Assembly (NCBI GenBank): GCA_016218715.1
Contig: JACRDG010000083.1
Location: 20,483 to 84,482, forward strand
Length of the DNA stretch: 64,000 nt
From: Desulfomonile tiedjei
GTDB lineage: Bacteria; Desulfobacterota; Desulfomonilia; Desulfomonilales; Desulfomonilaceae
Direction: 5' to 3'
The notes beneath the pieces were generated by a model. The model was not told the DNA's origin and searched no databases. It saw only the letters and a program-made list of their open reading frames with translations. The translations under genes were made by a program, and so were the position numbers. How positions within the stretch are numbered: position 1 is the first letter of the stretch; each line of letters opens with the position of its first letter. Positions 1-8,009 of this stretch are shown in pieces.

Positions 1-598
1 AGGTGAGAATTATGTCGAATTCTTCACCGCGTAAGGCAAAGCCGCCAATATTGAAGTGATATTTTTCGTGTCGGAGCGTTCGATCGGGAAAACGGTACGT
101 GTCCACCTTGGGAAGATCCCGGTTGGCATTGTGGATCACGCCAGACCCATCGCGATACGATATCCCGGCGACATCCCGTAGCGGGATTCCCTGGGCGATC
201 TCGACAATGGCGCCCTCACCTTCGCCTCGAACCACCATGTCGATCCCGGGGCACAGATCGAAGAGATCCTCAACGCAGTCGGTAGCCTGTTTCCCGCCGA
301 CAACGGTCAGCACATCGCGCGGGAGGGCATTCACCAGCTCGCACACTTCCCCAAACTGGTATTCCCAATTGATGCTGATGCACAGGAGGTCGATCTGCTC
401 GGCGATGAACTTCTTCAACGTCTCAAGACGCCTCAGGGGGCCGGGAAGGCGCAGATCGACCAGGGTGACCTGCCCTACATGAGGCTCAAGAGCCGCAGCT
501 ACATATTCAAGTCCCGTTGGAGGAAAGACCGCAAGCCCCAGTGAACCGGAATGGCTGTCCCGGAAATAGGGGTGGAGACACAGGGCATGCTTGTACAC
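1..598 (-). CDS. B12-binding radical SAM protein, N-terminal part (runs off the window)
   Basis: This 199-residue fragment reads as the N-terminal cobalamin-binding Rossmann domain that precedes a radical SAM core. Typical landmarks are PTGLEYVAAAL near residue 30, DLLCISINWEYQFGEV, VVGGKQATD and VVRGEGEGA, followed by the linker DLPKVDTYRFPDR. The CxxxCxxC motif of the SAM domain would lie beyond the left edge, so the chemistry (methyl transfer, cyclisation or other) cannot be told. I chose GTG at 598. An AAGGAGG lies 14 nt upstream, which is long spacing, so an alternative start is possible. The frame is open further upstream but lacks protein-like composition there. The gene sits 109 bp downstream of the RRM gene on the same strand. 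Confidence 0.75.
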   Translation of the reverse strand, partial: MYKHALCLHPYFRDSHSGSLGLAVFPPTGLEYVAAALEPHVGQVTLVDLRLPGPLRRLETLKKFIAEQIDLLCISINWEYQFGEVCELVNALPRDVLTVVGGKQATDCVEDLFDLCPGIDMVVRGEGEGAIVEIAQGIPLRDVAGISYRDGSGVIHNANRDLPKVDTYRFPDRTLRHEKYHFNIGGFALRGEEFDIILT

Positions 599-707
599 GG
601 TACCCAGGGTTTCCTCCTTGCACAAACCATCCGTCACACGGTCTCGGGCAAGGGAATGCCGGGACAGACCCTCGCCCGAGCTTTTCGAGCCCGATACAGA
701 CAGGGGC

Positions 708-1007
708 TTACCAGCGCGATCTTCCCCCGTCGCGCCCGCCGCCGCCGCCCCGAGACTCGGTCCTGGGACGAGCTTCGTTCACCTTCAGGCTGCGGCCGTT
801 GTAGTCCTTCGAGTCGAGTGCCTGGATGGCCTTCAGTCCTTCTTCACGGTTGGTCATCTCGATGAACCCGAATCCGCGGGAACGTCCCGTGAACTGGTCG
901 CTGATGATCTTCGCTGAATCGACCTCTCCGTAGGTCTCAAACATGCCCTTCAGTTCGTCCTCGCTGGAAGAAAAAGGCAGGTTTCCGACATAAATCTTGA
1001 TACTCAT
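708..1007 (-). CDS. RRM-type RNA-binding protein
   Basis: A 99-residue protein made of a single RNA recognition motif with a short Gly/Arg-rich tail. RNP2 is IYVGNL (residues 5-10) and RNP1 is RGFGFIEM (44-51); the tail from about residue 83 is rich in G, R and S. This is the layout of the bacterial glycine-rich RNA-binding proteins, which bind single-stranded RNA in the cytoplasm and are often cold induced. ATG at 1007 follows GGAGCAAGAAAGA. An upstream in-frame extension exists but adds non-homologous residues before the RRM, so I excluded it. Family assignment is secure; the RNA targets are unknown. Confidence 0.93.
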   Translation of the reverse strand: MSIKIYVGNLPFSSSEDELKGMFETYGEVDSAKIISDQFTGRSRGFGFIEMTNREEGLKAIQALDSKDYNGRSLKVNEARPRTESRGGGGGRDGGRSRW

Positions 1008-1987
1008 TCTTTCTTGCTCCTTAGACTCATGTGAAACATTGTGGCAGATTGCGTTTACGAATACGAACAAGGGCTCTGTGTGATCGGGGATGAACCGGCT
1101 GGAACTGCGGTGTGACAATCCTCGGCACGGGCGCCTATGTCCTAGGATCTTAACCCTTGCATAACGCCCGTGATCCTAGCGAGAGGTCTACTGGAGAAAC
1201 ACAGGTTAAGCTTCACCCTAAAAGAGATACCGCCACGACCGTTTCTTGTCAAGGAGTTTCAGCCCCCGGTAGTACGCGCTCCGTCGTCATGGTTGACGGC
1301 CTTTCTCGTCAATAGATACACCCAATATGGGGTGACGGTTCCGAGACCGAGATTGACGGGACGCCCGCCTCGCCTGTTCATGAATTCCAGCAATTTCGCA
1401 CGACGTGGGACTGTCCCGCTGACGCGGTGCCTGCTATCGGACATGCCTTTTGAGAATTGCTCTCCACCCGCCGATCGACATCGGCAGTGCCTGACAGTTC
1501 GCGCATCGAAATCCGCGCGTGTCCGAAACCAGGGACACTCTCCACGGGTAAGTACCCGAAATTACGTGAGGTGGCGCCAAGTGTCCGATCATCGTACACC
1601 GATCGGTGAACAAACATTCCCGGACCGCATGCACTGCGGATCCCCTCGAACAGAACTAATCGGATTTACGTCATTTTTTTGGGCCAGCCTTTTTGAGGAG
1701 ATTTGGCATTAAACATGCATATTGTATAGCGAACTATAGAGGCTTCAGCAGAACGCCGCCCGAAGAGGTTGCCCCTTTAGAGCAATTGTCAAACATCAAC
1801 TTCCAGCGGGTGACAAACGTACTGCCGAGCCGGTTCGCCAACTTCGCAACTGCCATAGGCCAGAGATGAAGAGCCAGCAGGGAAACGTAGCGCTCGCCGA
1901 GGAGGCACTGCATGGGCCTGCAATGTGTCCCCCAGAAGTGCGAGCGCGGGGAATTGACATCATGGCGAACGCCGAAGGAGAATGACC
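1008..1987. other. Intergenic stretch without a supportable gene
   Basis: About 980 bp between the RRM gene and the next gene. Open frames exist on both strands but have compositions unlike proteins, and none has a good ribosome binding site. Two small inverted repeats stand out: GTGTCC/GGACAC at 1519-1538 and CGGGTA-AG-TACCCG at 1545-1558. They may be part of a decayed mobile element or a regulatory hairpin. The 5' end should also hold the promoter and leader of the RRM gene. Confidence 0.5.
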
Positions 1988-2230
1988 GTGCGCATCCAAC
2001 GAACCATCAAATCGGAAGACCTGATCCAAGACATTCGCTCCGGCGTCCCGGTTTTGGAATTGACCGACAAATATGAGATTACACCCCAAGTGCTCGACAG
2101 GGTTTTGCAGTATTTGGTTGACGTCGGTCTGCTGACTTGCCGACAGGTTCGGGAATGCGAGCAGCTGTCCAGCAGCCCCTGTATGCACCGATTCGTGGAA
2201 TCGTGTGATGACTTTCGGTACGTAGACTGA
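1988..2230 (+). CDS. Small HTH-like protein
   Basis: An 80-residue protein whose first half (KSEDLIQDIRSGVPVLELTD, then KYEITPQVLDRVLQYLVDVG) resembles a short helical motif recurrent in deltaproteobacterial proteins, of the form DIRSGxxxxELxxKYxLxxxxLxxxxxxLVDxG. I recognise the motif but know no established function; a helix-turn-helix DNA- or protein-binding role is an inference. I chose GTG at 1988 because AAGGAG ends 7 nt before it. The ATG at 1982 is only one base away from that sequence. It stands alone and converges on the cfa gene. Confidence 0.6.
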   Translation: MRIQRTIKSEDLIQDIRSGVPVLELTDKYEITPQVLDRVLQYLVDVGLLTCRQVRECEQLSSSPCMHRFVESCDDFRYVD

Positions 2231-2281
2231 AGTCAGTGCCCGGGGAACGATTATCGCTGTCGGTCCCTCGCGTTGCCCGGT

Positions 2282-3394
2282 TCAGTACCGGCATGCAGGT
2301 TGCCGGGTGCCACACTTGGTAAAGACGATCTGCCAGAGCTGAATGTCCCGTGCCCGAAAGGCTCCCGCGCAGGAAAGCAAGTAATATTCCCACATGCGCT
2401 TGAAGCGCTCGTCGTACCTCGCAGAGAGGCTCGGCCAGGCGCTTTGAAACCTTTCATTCCACGCCATCAGTGTCCGATCGTAGTGTGGGCCGAGGTTGTG
2501 CAGGTCTTCCACCACGAACAGCCCTTCGACCGCCCGGCTAATCTGCGCGACGCTTGGAAGCTCACCGTTGGGGAAAATGTATCTCGAGACCCACGGGTCT
2601 GACTCGTATTGCGATCGATTGTTGCCGATGGTGTGCAATAGAAAGACCCCGCCATCCTTGAGACAGCGATGGACGGTCTCCATGAAAACTCGGTAGTTCT
2701 TCCGACCTACGTGCTCGAACATGCCGACCGAGACAACTTCGTCGAACGTCCCCTCCACGCGGCGATAATCCGCCTGCAAGATCTCCACGGGCAGGCTTTT
2801 GCAGAATTCTCGAGCGAACGCGATCTGTTCGTCGGAAATATTGATCGCCGTCACCGTGCACGCGAACTTCTCAGTCATGTACAGAGCAAGGCCACCCCAA
2901 CCGGAGCCGATATCCAGGACATGGTCGCCGCCCTTGAGGTTGAGTTTCCTGCAGATCAGCTCCATCTTGTTGACCTGCGCGTGGTCCAAGTCATCAGTGC
3001 CGTTAAAGCAGGCACAACTGTACTGATTGTAGGGATCGAGAAACGAGAAGAAGAGGTCGTTCCCAAGATCGTAGTGGCGCTCGGCCACCTGCCTCGACCG
3101 CATCAAGGACTGCCTATTCGAGACCACGGCAAGGAGCGCCGGCAGGAGAAGCTTCCAGCTCCCGTTCACCTGTCGATCGACTCTCGCTTGAAGGATGCGG
3201 CAGATGAATTCGTCCACCCGCGCACATTGCCACCATCCGTCCATGTACGACTCACCCAGGCCAAGGCTCTTGTCAGCGAGCACACGAGCGTAGAACCGGT
3301 CGTCGGTGACCTGGAGGTCCCACGGATTCGCGCCGTCTATGGTGATATCGCAGAGAGAAAACAAGTCTTTGACGATCTGTTTGTGTCTCCCCAT
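2282..3394 (-). CDS. cfa: Cyclopropane-fatty-acyl-phospholipid synthase
   Basis: A 370-residue protein that transfers a methylene group from S-adenosylmethionine to the double bond of unsaturated fatty acyl chains in membrane phospholipids. It shows the SAM-binding loop VLDIGSGWGG (159-168), the family motif AERHYDLGNDLF (104-115), YSCACF (125-130) and EHVGRKNYRVFM further on. Length is close to the usual 380 residues. The start ATG is preceded by GAGGGGGCTGCC. It is monocistronic as far as visible. Cfa typically modifies lipids under stress or in stationary phase. Confidence 0.97.
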   Translation of the reverse strand: MGRHKQIVKDLFSLCDITIDGANPWDLQVTDDRFYARVLADKSLGLGESYMDGWWQCARVDEFICRILQARVDRQVNGSWKLLLPALLAVVSNRQSLMRSRQVAERHYDLGNDLFFSFLDPYNQYSCACFNGTDDLDHAQVNKMELICRKLNLKGGDHVLDIGSGWGGLALYMTEKFACTVTAINISDEQIAFAREFCKSLPVEILQADYRRVEGTFDEVVSVGMFEHVGRKNYRVFMETVHRCLKDGGVFLLHTIGNNRSQYESDPWVSRYIFPNGELPSVAQISRAVEGLFVVEDLHNLGPHYDRTLMAWNERFQSAWPSLSARYDERFKRMWEYYLLSCAGAFRARDIQLWQIVFTKCGTRQPACRY

Positions 3395-3600
3395 GGCAGC
3401 CCCCTCACATGCCCCCTCTTAGTGCAAAGCGACCGCGACCTGAAACATACCTCCGTTCTCAATACGATGCTACTTTTTTTCCGGCAGACTGATAAGCGCC
3501 CAGGCTTATCCGCCGGGGCCAGCGACAGAGGCTTCTGTTACCCAGCCTTGCTCGCTTGCCCGACAGGCCATTCATTTCAACCTATTCCTGAGACACGCCC

Positions 3601-4537
3601 CTACGTGCCGTACCAATCGCGCAGGATTGCGCTAACGTGTTTTCGCAGTCCTTCCTCGAAGCGGCTCTTCCCAGCGATAGAGTCCTCGTAGAAGAGAGTT
3701 CGGAATGCGGCGAGATCGAAAGGCAGCGTGGTTCCCTTTTTTGGCCACCAGGATGGTGGGCTTGTTGATGGCGTGCGCGTATCCAACCTCATAGTAGACG
3801 TTCGGATTCGACGGGGAGATTTCCGCGATTACCAGCTTGGACTCCTGAATGTCACGTACGATGTCCGCGATGATCAGCCCTGGCCCAAAAGACTCGTCTG
3901 CACGGACGGCATCCAGTTCGAATTCCTTGCACACTGCCGCAATTACCTCCGAGTACAACTGATCATATGGCGACCCAAACTGCATTACCACGAACGCCCG
4001 GCCGCGTACTAGGTCGATCTTGAAGTTTCGAACGGCTATGTCTTTGAATCCGCCACACCACACACCGACTTGACTTGGAGGTAGGGCAAACGGGAGATTG
4101 GCCGAAGTCACGTCAACCCCATCGACGGTCAGGCGAACCCAGGAACCCTTGAGAGTCGCCGTGACGTGGTATGGGTTTCCAGACCGAAGATTCTCCCGAT
4201 GGCCGGCATACCCGTGGGTCTGCCAGCCGTTCTCGTCCCAGTGCCGGACCGCGAACATCGGGCCACTGCCAAGGCCCGCGGTCACCATGTACTTCCGAGC
4301 GGGATCATAGTAGAGAATCAGTTCACAAGCAGCAGGAGCGGCGACGTCTGTGAATTCGATCTTGGCGGAAATGGTGCCGCCAGCGAATCGTTGATCGCAG
4401 AGCAGGTTACCGATCGCTGGCGACGCTTGTCCATAGGCTTCCATGGAGCCCCCCCGAAACCAGATGGCTCCTTCCGACTCGTCAAATATCCCAAGTAGTG
4501 GCTGCCAACGAAGTTTCACGACACATCCTTTCTGCAA
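3601..4537 (-). pseudogene. Lectin-like + TIR-like/deoxyribosyltransferase-fold protein, frameshifted
   Basis: The N-terminal ~175 residues look like a concanavalin/LamG-type beta-sandwich (for example ELILYYDPARKYMVTAG and GSWVRLTVDGVDV). From residue 180 a Rossmann-like domain follows, with AFVVMQFGSPYD, DIVRDIQESKLVIAEIS and NVYYEVGYAHAINKPTILVA, the layout of nucleoside 2-deoxyribosyltransferase/TIR-like effectors; E250 occupies the catalytic Glu position. The frame breaks at a run of six A (coding strand; plus-strand T run 3737-3742). Removing one A gives LVAKKGTTLPFDLAAFRTLF and continues to a stop at 3601 with a natural C-terminus (HVSAILRDWYGT). This is either a real +1 disruption or a homopolymer sequencing error. 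GTG at 4519, after AAGGA, is an alternative start. NAD- or nucleotide-cleaving immunity is possible but inferred. Confidence 0.7.
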
Positions 4538-5031
4538 CTAAAGTGATGCCTCAGGTAATACCATTAACCGAGCGTCTGAAGGCAGCTATTCCGCTTCGTA
4601 GTTCCATCATACAAGAAATAGGCCAGAAACTACCTGGAGAGATCGACGCCAGTGCGCCACGAGTTGACTGCAGGCAACATCGGGCCGGACTACGAGCTGC
4701 CGGCTCTCCCAGATTGTCGAGGCTGCGTTCTATCCGGCACGGTCCAATTCTTCGAAAAGCTCGCTCGGTCTTCGGCGGGCCGGTTGCCCACATCCCCCAC
4801 CGCATTCCGCTTGATCACTTGCTGTTCACGGTAACCGATCTTGCTGGCACTGACAAGGGCGCGGCGGGAAAGGACTGAGATCATCGTCTGTCCGATACGA
4901 ATGAAAGGCAGTGGCATATGACGAAAATTGAGCCATAGAACCCGGAGAGTCATAGACGAGGGCCGGGGGGTTGGAATCGGCATCGACCCCAGGGTTTGAC
5001 GCTTCTCCGACTTATCGTGTAATGGAGAAGG
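4538..5031. other. Intergenic stretch, no gene seen
   Basis: About 490 bp between the TIR-like gene and the small acidic protein gene. Open frames occur on both strands, but none has recognisable domains, good start signals or protein-like composition. I see no strong terminator or palindrome here. Confidence 0.4.
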
Positions 5032-5328
5032 CTAACCCAACGTCGGTGAGTCCCAAAGCTCTTTCAGATTCCTGTCCTCATCGTCCGCGTTGTCTTTGCG
5101 ATCGTCGTCACTTTCTTCGACTTCGGAATCCTCGTCACTAGCAGCAACAACCGGTCTGGTGTCGTTACTCTGGGACAAAGAGAGCGGAGCGCCTTGGCCT
5201 GCGAATCGCAAAGGGGAGCTTTGGACATCCGCACGATAATCGCTCTCCTCGGACAACCAGAGCATTCCTCCCAGTGAAAAGACAGCCAGCATCAAAGAGG
5301 CCAAAAGAGCAATCCTACAGGTTCTCAT
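5032..5328 (-). CDS. Small exported or membrane-anchored acidic protein
   Basis: A 98-residue protein with an N-terminal hydrophobic segment (IALLASLMLAVFSLGGMLWL) and a strongly acidic C-terminal half rich in D and E, ending DSPTLG. ATG at 5328 follows AGGAG with 8 nt spacing; a TTG two codons upstream is less likely. It starts 37 bp after the stop of the upstream porin on the same strand, so the two are probably co-transcribed. A second protein of the same design follows the paralogous porin and ends NAPKLG. Function unknown. A periplasmic partner of the porin or a metal-binding acidic peptide is possible. Confidence 0.7.
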   Translation of the reverse strand: MRTCRIALLASLMLAVFSLGGMLWLSEESDYRADVQSSPLRFAGQGAPLSLSQSNDTRPVVAASDEDSEVEESDDDRKDNADDEDRNLKELWDSPTLG

Positions 5329-5365
5329 GGTCAATTCTCCTTTCCTCTTATGTTTGCTCGAAATT

Positions 5366-7084
5366 CTAGAAACGGAAGGCCATCGAAACCTCGCCTCCTA
5401 TAACGGGATCGATCGTCTTTCCTGGCCGTGTGCCGAAAAGATTGGCAGGTGTCTGTATGTTCCAGGAAGGGACCGACCTGTCGATGCATGCGTACGTAAA
5501 CCATTTGCCTGGTTGCCAGTAGCAGAACGTCCCGGTCAGCGACCAACCCTCCAAGAGCTGCCATTCAAAGCCCGTGTCAAACTCGTAACCAAGAGAACGA
5601 TCGGGGATGTTCGGTGAGCCTGCGACGCCGTCTAAATTCCGAGGGCCGATATTACCATTAACCGGAAAGCCATTGAAGGCAACGTCATTCGGACCGATGA
5701 AACCCCACGGATACCCGTGGGAAGTCCTCTCAGCCCAGAAGCCGGTGAAGAACAGATTCAAGTTGGCCGCAGCGGCAAAATCCAGTCTTGCCCCCAGTGT
5801 GGACGCGTCCCGGACGTACCCATCGACCGTAAGGTTGTAGGCTGCGAGGCCTGAACCGAAGACGTAAGAAAACATATAGGAATAAGGTCGGAATACGCTG
5901 AAATTTGACAGAAACCGATCGTACGTTGGATGCCATGGAAACGCGGCAGGCTGTTTGCCGATCAGAGCTCCGTTTCTCCTGTCCGGACCGGGCTGCCAGG
6001 CATAAAGCACGCTCATCTTCGCTGGACCGGCGAAGACCCCGAACTCGGTCATAAAGCGCCACTGCTCGACATCCTGTGCGTCGGTGCCGAACAACAACAC
6101 CCTTGCACCCCGGAACCGATCGGCATAGTAGAGCCACGCAGCTTCGGCATTGAAGAAGAAACGACCGTTGTTGTATTTCACAAAGGACGATCCGTGAAAA
6201 ATAGCCGTGCTTTGCGCACTGAAATCAGTAGGCCGCAAAAGGGCTTCCGGACCGATGTGGAAATCGCCGTAAACCCCTAACGCGCCAACCTGGAACTCTC
6301 CTGACGAATAAGTGACAAACCCGAGGAAGTCACGGGAGAAGGCACCGGCAAAGTCTGAACGATTGAAATGCTGGAAGCCGCCTAGATCATATGGGTCTTG
6401 ATAGCCTGGCGGAATCGGTGTTCCAATCACGCCAGGAGTAGGTGGTTGCGGTGGAGTAGATGGTTGCGGGGAAGACCCTGCGAATCGCCAGGGGTAAAAG
6501 CCGAACCCAACCTTCAGGGGACCGTACGGCGCAATAAAGGTAATTGATTCCGTACTGGCAGTGTCCGAACCGTCGTATTGCAGCCCAGTACCGAAAATCC
6601 ACCGCCTTTTTCCTATGCCAAGAACCCCCCACGGCGTCTGGGCAGTTACCCAGAACAGGGTCCACTTGCCCTCGCTGATGGCAGTCTCAGCACCAAGTGC
6701 TCCCTGAGTCCAATAATCGTTGTCGCCGGTAGGATCGCCGTACATACCGATCCGGTATTGCGCCTGCACCCTTATGGCTTCATTGATCTTGAGAGTGGGC
6801 CAGAACTTCACCCACAATGCGGACCATCCTGCATCAGCACTGGAGGCGAGGTCTTTATCAAGGATTCCCTCCCCCTCCCAGAAGTTAAGATTAGCTGTAG
6901 TCGTGCCCACTCCCCTATCTACGTCGTACGGCCCGAAGAAGCCGTTGTGTCCGACCTGGCTGAAGCGCACGGAATACCAGTTGACCCATCCCTCCATCTC
7001 GAGTTCCCACGCAGAAGCAGCGGATGAAAAGGACAGGGACACGACGAAGACGAAAACAAGACACCGTTGCACCCACTTCGACAT
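5366..7084 (-). CDS. Outer-membrane beta-barrel porin, copy 1
   Basis: A 572-residue exported protein. The signal peptide ends near SSAASA and is followed by WELEMEGWVNWYSVRFSQVG, and the chain closes with SMAFRF, the terminal aromatic typical of outer-membrane barrels. Internal strands are rich in alternating aromatic and polar residues (WTLFWVTAQTPWGVLGIGKR, FNAEAAWLYYADRF). A Pro-rich loop (PQPSTPPQPPTPG) about residue 220 is absent from the paralogue at 8010-9731. Many stretches match that paralogue, so the pair arose by duplication. ATG at 7084 is preceded by GGAGG with suitable spacing. It is likely in an operon with the small acidic protein downstream. The solute is unknown. No riboswitch is visible before this copy. 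Confidence 0.85.
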   Translation of the reverse strand: MSKWVQRCLVFVFVVSLSFSSAASAWELEMEGWVNWYSVRFSQVGHNGFFGPYDVDRGVGTTTANLNFWEGEGILDKDLASSADAGWSALWVKFWPTLKINEAIRVQAQYRIGMYGDPTGDNDYWTQGALGAETAISEGKWTLFWVTAQTPWGVLGIGKRRWIFGTGLQYDGSDTASTESITFIAPYGPLKVGFGFYPWRFAGSSPQPSTPPQPPTPGVIGTPIPPGYQDPYDLGGFQHFNRSDFAGAFSRDFLGFVTYSSGEFQVGALGVYGDFHIGPEALLRPTDFSAQSTAIFHGSSFVKYNNGRFFFNAEAAWLYYADRFRGARVLLFGTDAQDVEQWRFMTEFGVFAGPAKMSVLYAWQPGPDRRNGALIGKQPAAFPWHPTYDRFLSNFSVFRPYSYMFSYVFGSGLAAYNLTVDGYVRDASTLGARLDFAAAANLNLFFTGFWAERTSHGYPWGFIGPNDVAFNGFPVNGNIGPRNLDGVAGSPNIPDRSLGYEFDTGFEWQLLEGWSLTGTFCYWQPGKWFTYACIDRSVPSWNIQTPANLFGTRPGKTIDPVIGGEVSMAFRF

Positions 7085-7461
7085 TGCAAACGACCCTCCT
7101 GAGATCATCCCGAGAATTCCCGCACCACAATAAAGAAATCCTCAACGAAACCCTGTTCGGCCGTTTCCTTGACGCTTGCGACAGCAATCACTAACTGACT
7201 CGCCTTATACTAAGAATGTTAGACGAACCTACCTGATGTCGCGCAGCCCGTCAAGAAGAAAGTGCAACCGGCCCACGAGGCTGGTTACGAAAGGCGTTGT
7301 CGTCCAGACGGATTCACGTAGATTCTCTGAATGCATAAAGAACCCTCCCCCATGAAGGAGAAGGGCATAGGGATCTTGCGTATGACCCGCCGGCGCCGGT
7401 TCTCAAGGGCTCGGGAACACGCAGCGGTAGTCTCGCAAGTGCACTTGTTCAGCCGTTGCGG
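7085..7461. other. Intergenic stretch between the two porin modules
   Basis: About 375 bp separating the acidic-protein gene of module 2 from porin copy 1. It should contain the promoter of porin copy 1. I found no riboswitch, strong palindrome or credible gene. Confidence 0.4.
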
Positions 7462-7812
7462 CTACCCGAGCTTCGGCGCATTCCCGAGCCGGTCCGGGCC
7501 TTCAAAGCCGTCGTCCTTTTCCGCGGCGGCCTCCTCATCGGCGCTTTCTTCGTCTTCCTCGGGGTCACCGGTTGCCGCGAGTATTATCGCCCGTATCTCT
7601 CCAGGTGCGGGTAAGGCGGTGGCGCTTCTCCGTACGGCCGACAGCTCCCGGAACAGGGTGTGGTCTGGCAGGACACTCGACGGACTCTCCACGCCAATGT
7701 CATTTGACGGTTTCGTTGTGTCAGTGTCAATTGACGCGCCACATGCCAGAAAAGCGACCACCATGGCTGCCAACGCGAAAGCAGCCTTCAGAAACATGAA
7801 CGACCTGTTCAT
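7462..7812 (-). CDS. Small exported acidic protein, paralogue-like
   Basis: A 116-residue protein with an N-terminal export signal (FALAAMVVAFLACGASI). The Cys after FLA could be a lipidation site, although the lipobox is imperfect. The C-terminal half is acidic (DPEEDEESADEEAAAEKDD) and ends NAPKLG, echoing the DSPTLG end of the acidic protein after porin copy 1. ATG at 7812 follows GAGGGG. It lies 197 bp downstream of porin copy 2 on the same strand, with a short repeat in between. Role unknown; its repeated association with porins is the main clue. Confidence 0.65.
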   Translation of the reverse strand: MNRSFMFLKAAFALAAMVVAFLACGASIDTDTTKPSNDIGVESPSSVLPDHTLFRELSAVRRSATALPAPGEIRAIILAATGDPEEDEESADEEAAAEKDDGFEGPDRLGNAPKLG

Positions 7813-7933
7813 TTCGAGCACCCCTCTACATGGACTGAGTCATAGGCGACCCACCGCTCAGTACTCTGATGCGTGAATATGGTCCCCTATTCGCTTGTCT
7901 CCGGTTTCGCTCGGGGCTTTCCCTCGCCGGCGG

Positions 7934-7957
7934 CCGGCAAGATGCCGGCCCCACTGA
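7934..7957. repeat. Short dispersed repeat, family R1 core
   Basis: The core CCGGCAAGATGCCGGCCCCA is a small palindrome that recurs at 18528-18550 and 52873-52896. Related longer copies lie at 12315-12465 and 44190-44345. It sits between porin copy 2 and the acidic-protein gene. Confidence 0.75.
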
Positions 7958-8009
7958 ACAACCCAAGACAAGGACCCCTCGCAAGAACCTAATCTGCGAA
8001 ACCGAGCGG

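Noticed and set aside
1500..1600. IS21-like end or transposase remnant suggested by GTGTCC/GGACAC repeats
   Set aside because: No transposase motifs or matching second end could be found; left only as an intergenic note.
1170..1712. Long plus-strand open frame (180 codons) in the first intergenic region
   Set aside because: Composition is unlike a protein, no ribosome binding site, no recognisable motif, and several other frames are open in the same GC-rich stretch.
3737..3742. Programmed ribosomal frameshift at the A6 run of the TIR-like gene
   Set aside because: The shift needed is +1 (or -2), whereas A-rich slippery heptamers promote -1; a mutation or homopolymer sequencing error explains it more simply.
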